Assembly: GCF_040372045.1 (NCBI RefSeq)
Contig: NZ_BAABWH010000001.1
DNA: 64,000 nucleotides
Strand: one strand, 5' to 3'
Source: Thalassolituus sp006212115
Lineage (GTDB): Bacteria; Pseudomonadota; Gammaproteobacteria; Pseudomonadales; Oceanobacteraceae
A program made the position numbers and the translations under genes. Below, piece by piece: positions 42,842 to 50,262 of this stretch. How positions within the stretch are numbered: position 1 is the first letter of the stretch; every line of letters starts with the position of its first letter. A model generated the notes under the pieces. It did not search any database, was not told the origin of the DNA, and saw only the letters and a program-made list of their open reading frames with translations.

Positions 42842-45286
42842 ATGTCCACAGTTTTACCGATTGATGCCGTTCTTGACGATCTGAAAGAGGCATTACGCCA
42901 GCACGCAAATACGCTACTGATTGCCCAGCCGGGCGCAGGGAAAACCACCCGTGTGCCGCTCGCACTTATTGATGAAATCTGGCTGACGGATAAGAAGATT
43001 CTCATGCTGGAGCCCCGCCGAGTTGCCGCGCGAAATGCTGCGACCTTTATGGCTCATCAATTAGGCGAGCAACCCGGCGAGACCATTGGCTATCGCATGC
43101 GGCTTGAGAATAAGGTATCCGAGCTTACCCGGATTGAAGTAGTGACGGAGGGTATTCTGACCCGCATGCTCCTCGATGATCCCGAGCTGACCGACGTAGG
43201 CCTCGTGATCTTCGACGAATTCCATGAGCGTAATATGGCATCTGATCAGGGGCTTGCACTCTGCCTTCAGGCCCAACAGCTGTTTAATCCAGAGTTAAAA
43301 CTGCTGGTCATGTCAGCAACACTGGAGGCACCAGAGCTCGCAAAACTACTGGACGCACCCGTTATTGAATCTGACGGAAGAAGCTTTCCTGTGGAAACGC
43401 AGTACCGACCGGCCCGGGATGCAAATGAACGTTTAGTTCCCCATGTTTGTCGAGTAATAAGCGAGGGGCTCCGTACCACGACTGGCGATATCTTGGTGTT
43501 TCTTCCCGGTGCAAGTGAGATCAATCGTGTTAATGAAACACTCTCTGAGGTCCACCCGGATATTCTGATCACGCCACTCCACGGCCAACTTAGTGATCAA
43601 GACCAGAAATTGGCACTGTCCCCAGGCGCCGGCGGACAGCGCAAAGTTATTCTCTCAACTAATATCGCTGAAAGTTCGGTCACCATCGACGGAGTAAGAG
43701 TCGTCATCGATTCTGGTCTGGAAAAACGGGTTCGTTTTCGCGCAGCACTTGGTATGCAGGAGCTGGTGACTCAGGATATTTCAGTGGCCAGTGCTGTGCA
43801 GCGAGCAGGACGCGCCGGCCGGCAAGCCCCCGGTGTATGCTTTCGCCTGTATACCGAAACCAGTATGCAACAGCGCCCCGCACATATTCGTCCCGAAATT
43901 AATGATGCGGACCTGGCTCCACTTCTTCTCGATCTGGTGCAATGGGGGGCTTCTGCAGACGAATTCGACTGGCTAAGCGCCCCGCCTCAAGGTCACCTGA
44001 GTCAGGCGAAGAGCCTCCTTACGACACTAGGCATTCTTGAAAACCAGCAACTCGCTGAACATGGCAAGCGCTGTCTGAGTACGGGTCTCGAGCCTCGTCT
44101 GGCCAACATGGTAATACGCGCTGTTGAAACCAACTGTGGCCAGAGCGCATGTGAGTTAGCAGCCCTGTTACAAGAGCCTGCACTACTGCGACAAGACGAT
44201 GATATTGAGCGTCTGTTACCGCAGGCACGCAGCTCCTCTCGATGGAAAAGTCGCGTGCGTCCCATGGCTCAGCGACTCATAGAAAAACTTCGAATCAAAA
44301 AAGACAGTATGCCCGCTGACATCGGGTTTCTGCTTGGCTGTGCCTTTCCTGATCGCATCGGCCAACAGCGCGGTGCGGATACTCAATACTTGATGGCTTC
44401 TGGAGCCGGTGCTTCATTATCGGAGAACAGTGCGTTAATCGGGCGACCCTGGATTGCCAGCGCAGATGTTACCGCCGGGCAGCCCAACCGTATTCGTGCC
44501 GCTGCAGCACTGACGGAACAGGCACTGGAGCAGTTAGCAGAGCTGCATCCCCATATGGTCAGTCGTCATATCGACGTGCGCTGGCTGGATAACGGTCAAC
44601 TTCAGACGCTAGAGCAACAACGGCTTGGGAAACTGATTCTGTCGGCGAAAAAGCTCGACACGATGAGCGCCGACGATTGGCAACAAGCGTGGCGAGATCT
44701 GATTCTGGCTAAAGGCCTGCAAGTCCTGAACTGGGATGATTCCGCAATGAACCTGTTGAGCCGCCTGCGACTTGCTTACGAATATCAGCATGAGAACTGG
44801 CCGGACGTCTCTGACACCGCGCTACTTGAACGGCTGGATGACTGGCTTATGCCATTCTTAACCGGTGCCCGCCACCAGCGGGATCTTAAAAAGCTTAACT
44901 TGAATGATGCTCTGCTCTCTCTGCTGGAGTGGAATCAGCAACAGTCATTGTCCTCGCTCGTTCCCAATCATATTGAGGTCCCTAGCGGCTCAAAAATACG
45001 CATTGATTACAGCACGAGCCCACCGGTACTAGCCGTAAAACTTCAAGAGATGTTTGGCTATGAAGGCCAGCCTTCGATTCTGAATGGTCAAATGCCATTG
45101 ATGATCCATTTGCTGTCACCGGCCCGTCGCCCCCTGCAAGTTACTCAAGATCTTCCCCACTTCTGGCGACATACCTACACCGATGTCCGCAAAGACATGC
45201 GCGGCCGCTATCCAAAGCATCCATGGCCAGAAGATCCACTGTCGGCGGAGGCCACTCGCTTTACAAAGACTAGACCGAGAGTGTGA
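42842..45286 (+). CDS. hrpB: ATP-dependent helicase HrpB
   Basis: HrpB is a DEAH-box helicase of unknown cellular role. It has Walker A QPGAGKTT, LEPRR, DEFHERN (motif II), MSATLE (III), ILSTNIAESSVTIDGV and QRAGRAGRQAPG (VI), then the helicase-associated and C-terminal domains ending KHPWPEDPLSAEATRFTK, the characteristic HrpB ending. 814 residues match the family. Confidence 0.95.
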   Translation: MSTVLPIDAVLDDLKEALRQHANTLLIAQPGAGKTTRVPLALIDEIWLTDKKILMLEPRRVAARNAATFMAHQLGEQPGETIGYRMRLENKVSELTRIEVVTEGILTRMLLDDPELTDVGLVIFDEFHERNMASDQGLALCLQAQQLFNPELKLLVMSATLEAPELAKLLDAPVIESDGRSFPVETQYRPARDANERLVPHVCRVISEGLRTTTGDILVFLPGASEINRVNETLSEVHPDILITPLHGQLSDQDQKLALSPGAGGQRKVILSTNIAESSVTIDGVRVVIDSGLEKRVRFRAALGMQELVTQDISVASAVQRAGRAGRQAPGVCFRLYTETSMQQRPAHIRPEINDADLAPLLLDLVQWGASADEFDWLSAPPQGHLSQAKSLLTTLGILENQQLAEHGKRCLSTGLEPRLANMVIRAVETNCGQSACELAALLQEPALLRQDDDIERLLPQARSSSRWKSRVRPMAQRLIEKLRIKKDSMPADIGFLLGCAFPDRIGQQRGADTQYLMASGAGASLSENSALIGRPWIASADVTAGQPNRIRAAAALTEQALEQLAELHPHMVSRHIDVRWLDNGQLQTLEQQRLGKLILSAKKLDTMSADDWQQAWRDLILAKGLQVLNWDDSAMNLLSRLRLAYEYQHENWPDVSDTALLERLDDWLMPFLTGARHQRDLKKLNLNDALLSLLEWNQQQSLSSLVPNHIEVPSGSKIRIDYSTSPPVLAVKLQEMFGYEGQPSILNGQMPLMIHLLSPARRPLQVTQDLPHFWRHTYTDVRKDMRGRYPKHPWPEDPLSAEATRFTKTRPRV

Positions 45287-45300
45287 TCCAAAGCCCGCAA

Positions 45301-45318
45301 ACCCGAAATATTTCGGGT
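45301..45318. repeat. Perfect 18-bp palindrome after hrpB
   Basis: ACCCGAAATATTTCGGGT is completely self-complementary. It lies 15 bases after the hrpB stop and 40 before the next gene. There is no T-run, so it is more likely an operator-like site, or a weak processing hairpin, than a terminator. Confidence 0.5.
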
Positions 45319-45359
45319 ATAGTTCTCCAGAATATAAAACAACATTTGAAGGGAGCACC

Positions 45360-45809
45360 ATGCGCCAAGGACTCATAGGATTAGCTGTTGTCGCAGCTCT
45401 AATCGCATACTTGGTACGCTTAAGTGATCTGGATCTTGTACCAATTCCCGATATACATCCTGAAATAACCCTAACTACTCCAAAGCCAGCCGAAGATAAA
45501 ACACCCAAGGCAGCGCTCCGAAAATCGTTGTCTCAACCGAGTACTCACTTACACCAACACACGGGACATGGTAGCGAACCATTACCGAAGGAATTAGAGC
45601 AGTACCTGGAAAATCAGCGCAAAGATGCAACCGAAATCGAGGTCATTCCGCATGGAGACGGAACAGCCACCGTCCGTACAGGAAACCAGTTCTCAACCGT
45701 ATTGATGATGGTTATTGATGAGGATGGTAATAGACGTATGGTAGAACGTCAGATCACCCCAAAAGGTCAGATAGTTGTTCCGAGCCAAAGTAAAATCCAA
45801 ACACAATAA
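45360..45809 (+). CDS. Membrane-anchored protein with His cluster
   Basis: The 149-residue protein from the ATG at 45360 (GAAGGGA upstream) has one N-terminal hydrophobic segment (LIGLAVVAALIAYLV) and a soluble, presumably periplasmic remainder. The linker contains a His cluster (His63, 65, 67 and 70, in THLHQHTGH), which could bind a metal. The C-terminal half (EIEVIPHGDGTATVRTG, VIDEDGNRRMVE) looks like a small beta domain. I do not recognise the family. The stop is 11 bases before a metalloprotease gene, so it is probably co-transcribed with it. Confidence 0.72.
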   Translation: MRQGLIGLAVVAALIAYLVRLSDLDLVPIPDIHPEITLTTPKPAEDKTPKAALRKSLSQPSTHLHQHTGHGSEPLPKELEQYLENQRKDATEIEVIPHGDGTATVRTGNQFSTVLMMVIDEDGNRRMVERQITPKGQIVVPSQSKIQTQ

Positions 45810-45820
45810 GTCATGAGCAG

Positions 45821-48800
45821 ATGCAGTACATGGACAGTAATACAATCATTAGCCGATTCCCTCAAATCACTTCCAGCTTCTTGTCAGTAGGACTAGCCGC
45901 ACTGTTGGCACTACTAACAGTAAATACTGCAACAGCAGATATTTCCATCGTTACTCAAGATGGAGCAAACGAAGGTTTTAACGACCCTACCGCTGCGGAA
46001 CCGGTAGGTGGCAACTCTGGCGAGAGCCTTGGGCAGCAGCGTATCAATGTTTTTAATGAAGCAGCGCGCTTGATTACACTTCAACTGAATATCAGCCAGC
46101 CCATCCGCGTAGAGGCAAATTTCGATCCGTTGTATTGCTCAACTAACGCTGCAATGCTGGGTTCAGCCGGGCCTGCAGCATGGACAACTGATGAAAGTAC
46201 GATGAGAGCGGTTCCGGATGCACTTCAAAATCAGCTATCTGGCGGAGACGTTTACAGCCCGGACGGTGAAATCTTGGCGACGTTCAACAGTGCTATTGAT
46301 AACAACTCGGGTTGTTTATCAGATTCTAATTGGTATTACGGTTTTGACGAACCGCCTGGCAACGACTTATCTCTGCTCAGTACCGTGATGCACGAATTGA
46401 TACACGGACTAGGGTTCGTGAGTTTACTGCAAAGTTCCGGAAACTCTGGTTACTGGATTCGTTACGAAGGCCAACCCACTCAATATTTCTACGATCCTTT
46501 CACCGAAAACCTCATGGACGGTGAAACGGGTATATTGTTACCAAATACCAATAGCGCCAGACGCCGTATTGCCCTTCGCAGCGAAACACAGTTGATATGG
46601 GTCGGAGAACATGCCAACGAAGCTGCCGCTGAACATACAGACGGAGTGTCATCAGGACAGCTTCAAATGTATGCACCAGCAACATACGATGCGGGTTCCT
46701 CAGTCTCGCATTTCAATACGAGTGTTACACCAAACGAACTGATGGAACCTTTCGATACCGGATTCGAAACAAGCAGCGAACTGTCATTTGCAGCGCTACT
46801 GGACATCGGCTGGGATAGGCCACAATCACCTCCTGAATTAGCCTCGATAGGCGACCAGACGATAAACGAAGATCAACGTCTGGAAACTGAAATTTCAGCC
46901 ACTGATATTAACGAAGACACTCTGACATTCTCGGTAACAAGTGATGAACCTAAGCTGAACGTATCCCTACGTGAAACAAGTACACGGGTTTATCTCGTAG
47001 TAAACCCAGAGGAGAATTTTTATGGTGAAGGCTCCGTCACCGTTACTGTTTCGGATGGAACTTCAACCGACGAAGAGACACTGACGGTCACCGTTAACTC
47101 CGTTAACGACCTCCCGGTTATTACCGTCGATGAAATCAATCTTCGTACACAAGAAGAACAATCACTGACCTTTACTGTCAACGCCACGGACATCGATCAC
47201 ACGACGTTAATTTATACCGTCCGCTCTTTGAGCGAGGATATTTCCGCCAGCGTTTCCGGAAATAGTATTACGCTTTCGCCGTCACAGGATAAATGGGGTA
47301 ACTATCCCTTCAGCGTATCAGTCAGTGATGGTGTGGGCAGTGTTAGCCAGGGCATGATGCTGTATGTCGAGAACGTGAATGACTTGCCGTATGTCAGCGC
47401 CGAAGGCGGCACAACGGCAGAGGATACAACATGGTCAACTACGTTTTCTTACGGTGATGTCGACGGTCGCGCGGTCACTCTGAATGCCAGTGCCGATGTC
47501 GCCGATACTCAGCTTTCAATAAGTGGCGATGGGTCTACCGGTTCACTCGAAGTCAGCCCTCCGACTGACTTCTACGGGGACATACAAGTCACTGTGGCGG
47601 TAACCGAAAACTCTTTCGATGTTTTTGGCACCGGCTCCAGCCCAGCTACAGTAACGGACACGTTTATTCTGACCGTATCTCCTGTTAATGATGCACCGAC
47701 ACTGGCTGAAATCAGCAATCAGAGTATGCGAGCATCGGACACGCTATCGATAAATCTGGATGGTGAGGATGTCGATAATGATGCCCTGAGTTACTCGATC
47801 TCCAGTAACCCCCAATCTTTCAATGCCCGGATTTCGCAGGGACAGCTTATTCTCGAGCTTGATGGTACGTACATCGGTACAGCGTCACTTGGTATTACCG
47901 TTAGCGATGGTTCGCTTACTGCCACTCAGTCGTTTTTAATTGAAGTGGGTGTAGACAACGTCGCACCTGTACTGGGCTCAATAGAGAGCCTGACAACTGA
48001 AGAAGATAGCACATTGAGCTTTACCGTCGGTGCTGAGGATGAAGACGCCGACCCGCTTATTTTCTCAGTAAGCGGCCTTCCGGATTGGGTAAGCGCAGAA
48101 GTCCTTCCCTTGCCCTCTGAAGATGGAACAAGTCAGGCGAATATTCAGATTGTGCCAGCGGAGGATGCCTTCGGTGAATTCAGTTTTACCGTCACAGTTT
48201 CTGACGGTGTACTCGCGGACTGGCAAGTGGTGTCCGCTCACATTACAGCAGTGAATGACGCGCCAGAATTCTCGTCAGAGTTTCCGGCGTCCGTTACGAT
48301 GGAAGAAGACTCCACTAGACAGCTGACCATGCTCGCCGTAGATGCTGAATCTGACGCGTATTTTTTCTCCGTAGAAAATGCACCAGAGACGGTGACTGCA
48401 CGCGTTTCCGGCAGTGTATTAATTCTTGAGCCTGAACGTGATTTCAACGGTGAAGTAACGGTGACTCTGGAGGTATACGGAAATGGGGGCAGCAATTTCC
48501 ACACGCTCACCATTAATGTTACTCCAGTGAACGACCGACCACTCATTGGTAGCATATCGAACCTGAATATGTCGTTTGATAGCACTACCGAGTTAGCCAT
48601 TCCCCTGACTGATACAGAGGGCGATGCCGTTGTGTCTGTATCCAGCCAATACCCCGAACTGGTACAAGCTGAAATCATAGATGGCGTATTGCAACTGAGT
48701 TCTCCGAAAGGCTACAACGGCCCTGTGTTGATCACTCTGACTATTTTCGACGGTGAGTTTGAGTCCATACGCCCCTTCGTCGTCACTATTACCGGCGGGA

Positions 48801-50128
48801 AACCGAGACCTGAAATCATTGCCTATGTAGATGGTGAGGAGGCCCATAACGGCGACGTCATCCCACTCTCAACACAATACCAAGCAGAGCCCTTTCACCT
48901 GAACATATACAGCAAAGTCGGAGAGTGGCAGTACAGCGTTTGGTACAACAACGAAGAGCGACTGGATCTCATTGAGATCGACGCCAGAGGTGATCTCACA
49001 ATTGCAGTGCCTGCAACAGGAGCATTCGCTGGTGAATACGAAATACTGGCGACGGATGTTGATGAAGTAGTACCGCCATTGACTGTTCAGTTCTCGAGAC
49101 CGCCTGCTTATTCCTTGAATGCAGATCCACTACTCATCGGCAGTGATCAAGGACGACTAAAAGTACGTGGCCTGGTCGCTGGCCAGACCATCAATGCAAC
49201 GACCTACAGTAACAACCTACAAATCTTCCACCCACAGGAAGGACAAGAATTGCCGGCTGTCGTACTGGATGATCCAGAAAATCAGAATGAGACTGGCATC
49301 GGTCTTCTGTATCCCGTTGGTACAGACGACAATACCAGGGCTTTCTTCGACCTTTCCATGGCCGATTTCCCAATCAAGAGTAACGTCATCACTGGTAAGG
49401 AAGGTATCCATCACACAGTTCAAGTAGTTGATGACAACGCCCAAAGTATTGCAGGTGTCGTTCTCACCCTGACCAGCGACAACCTAGATGGCTGGGGAAT
49501 GTCCGATACACAACTCACCGATGATGCAGGTGAAGCGACGCTCACTCTTCCTCCAACAGAGCTACGATTGCAGGCCAGCAAAGATGGTTATCACCCTGAA
49601 ACTCTCGATATCGTGATATCAGAGAGCATGATAGAAACACGGGTAACACTCCTACCCCGGCCAGGGTTTTATACTCTCAGAGTGAAGTTACTTGCCAATG
49701 AGTTTGATTTCTCGGCCGCCCTCCCTACGGTGTTTGTTGAGTTCGCCAACGGCGAAACTGAGCAAGTCAGTTTGACTTCAGTATCAACGACAACGGCATA
49801 CGCAGAGTGGCAATGGGACTGGTCAGGTTCGGTTCCGAGCGGGCTGTTAATCATCCACGAAGATGCGACCGAATATACAGCCCAACTGGATACGCGCCAG
49901 AACAGTGAAAGTAAGGAGGCTTACCTCTGGGCAAAACCAAGCCACAACCTGCCAGAACCAGAAGACGGCTCTGGCGACAATGAATCTCCGAACTCCACTG
50001 AAGAGACAGCATCCGAATCTGATGGCTCAGGCGGTAGCTCAGGTGGAGGTAATGCTGCCTGGCTTCTTGTTACTGCATTGGCATTGCTTGGTCGCAGACG
50101 TACCAAGCGAGTGAATCAAGCCAGGTAA
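45821..50128 (+). CDS. Leishmanolysin-like (M8-type) metzincin with cadherin-like repeats and GlyGly-CTERM
   Basis: The 1435-residue secreted protein (start ATG 45821 or 45830) has a signal peptide (cleaved near residue 40, TATAD). The N-terminal domain carries HELIHGLGF (His191, Glu192, His195) but Ser, not His, at the third-ligand position of most metzincins. A third His (297) comes 102 residues later in SVSHF, followed by NELMEP, a Met-turn-like motif with Met308; this is the leishmanolysin pattern. Cys106 and Cys165 may pair. Seven cadherin-like repeats (VNDxP starts) follow, then two beta domains. The C-terminus has a Ser/Gly stretch (SGGSSGGGN), a hydrophobic helix (AAWLLVTALALLG) and RRR, matching GlyGly-CTERM, so it should be sorted by a rhombosortase, which is not in the window. 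Confidence 0.88.
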   Translation: MQYMDSNTIISRFPQITSSFLSVGLAALLALLTVNTATADISIVTQDGANEGFNDPTAAEPVGGNSGESLGQQRINVFNEAARLITLQLNISQPIRVEANFDPLYCSTNAAMLGSAGPAAWTTDESTMRAVPDALQNQLSGGDVYSPDGEILATFNSAIDNNSGCLSDSNWYYGFDEPPGNDLSLLSTVMHELIHGLGFVSLLQSSGNSGYWIRYEGQPTQYFYDPFTENLMDGETGILLPNTNSARRRIALRSETQLIWVGEHANEAAAEHTDGVSSGQLQMYAPATYDAGSSVSHFNTSVTPNELMEPFDTGFETSSELSFAALLDIGWDRPQSPPELASIGDQTINEDQRLETEISATDINEDTLTFSVTSDEPKLNVSLRETSTRVYLVVNPEENFYGEGSVTVTVSDGTSTDEETLTVTVNSVNDLPVITVDEINLRTQEEQSLTFTVNATDIDHTTLIYTVRSLSEDISASVSGNSITLSPSQDKWGNYPFSVSVSDGVGSVSQGMMLYVENVNDLPYVSAEGGTTAEDTTWSTTFSYGDVDGRAVTLNASADVADTQLSISGDGSTGSLEVSPPTDFYGDIQVTVAVTENSFDVFGTGSSPATVTDTFILTVSPVNDAPTLAEISNQSMRASDTLSINLDGEDVDNDALSYSISSNPQSFNARISQGQLILELDGTYIGTASLGITVSDGSLTATQSFLIEVGVDNVAPVLGSIESLTTEEDSTLSFTVGAEDEDADPLIFSVSGLPDWVSAEVLPLPSEDGTSQANIQIVPAEDAFGEFSFTVTVSDGVLADWQVVSAHITAVNDAPEFSSEFPASVTMEEDSTRQLTMLAVDAESDAYFFSVENAPETVTARVSGSVLILEPERDFNGEVTVTLEVYGNGGSNFHTLTINVTPVNDRPLIGSISNLNMSFDSTTELAIPLTDTEGDAVVSVSSQYPELVQAEIIDGVLQLSSPKGYNGPVLITLTIFDGEFESIRPFVVTITGGKPRPEIIAYVDGEEAHNGDVIPLSTQYQAEPFHLNIYSKVGEWQYSVWYNNEERLDLIEIDARGDLTIAVPATGAFAGEYEILATDVDEVVPPLTVQFSRPPAYSLNADPLLIGSDQGRLKVRGLVAGQTINATTYSNNLQIFHPQEGQELPAVVLDDPENQNETGIGLLYPVGTDDNTRAFFDLSMADFPIKSNVITGKEGIHHTVQVVDDNAQSIAGVVLTLTSDNLDGWGMSDTQLTDDAGEATLTLPPTELRLQASKDGYHPETLDIVISESMIETRVTLLPRPGFYTLRVKLLANEFDFSAALPTVFVEFANGETEQVSLTSVSTTTAYAEWQWDWSGSVPSGLLIIHEDATEYTAQLDTRQNSESKEAYLWAKPSHNLPEPEDGSGDNESPNSTEETASESDGSGGSSGGGNAAWLLVTALALLGRRRTKRVNQAR

Positions 50129-50196
50129 CTCTGTGAGAAGACTGTGACCTCAGTCCGCTTTACACAGAGACACTAACAAGGGTTACACGCATTAAC

Positions 50197-50220
50197 GGAA
50201 ACGCACTGGTGTGCGTTTCC
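50197..50220 (+). promoter_or_regulatory. Perfect 10-bp hairpin between the two protease genes
   Basis: GGAAACGCAC (50197-50206) pairs with GTGCGTTTCC (50211-50220) around TGGT. There is no T-run, so it is not a classic terminator. It could mark processing of a shared transcript or a weak termination site. Confidence 0.5.
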
Positions 50221-50262
50221 GGCCCAGCTACTCTATGAGTACAGTCCCCTCAGGTAGTGCTC

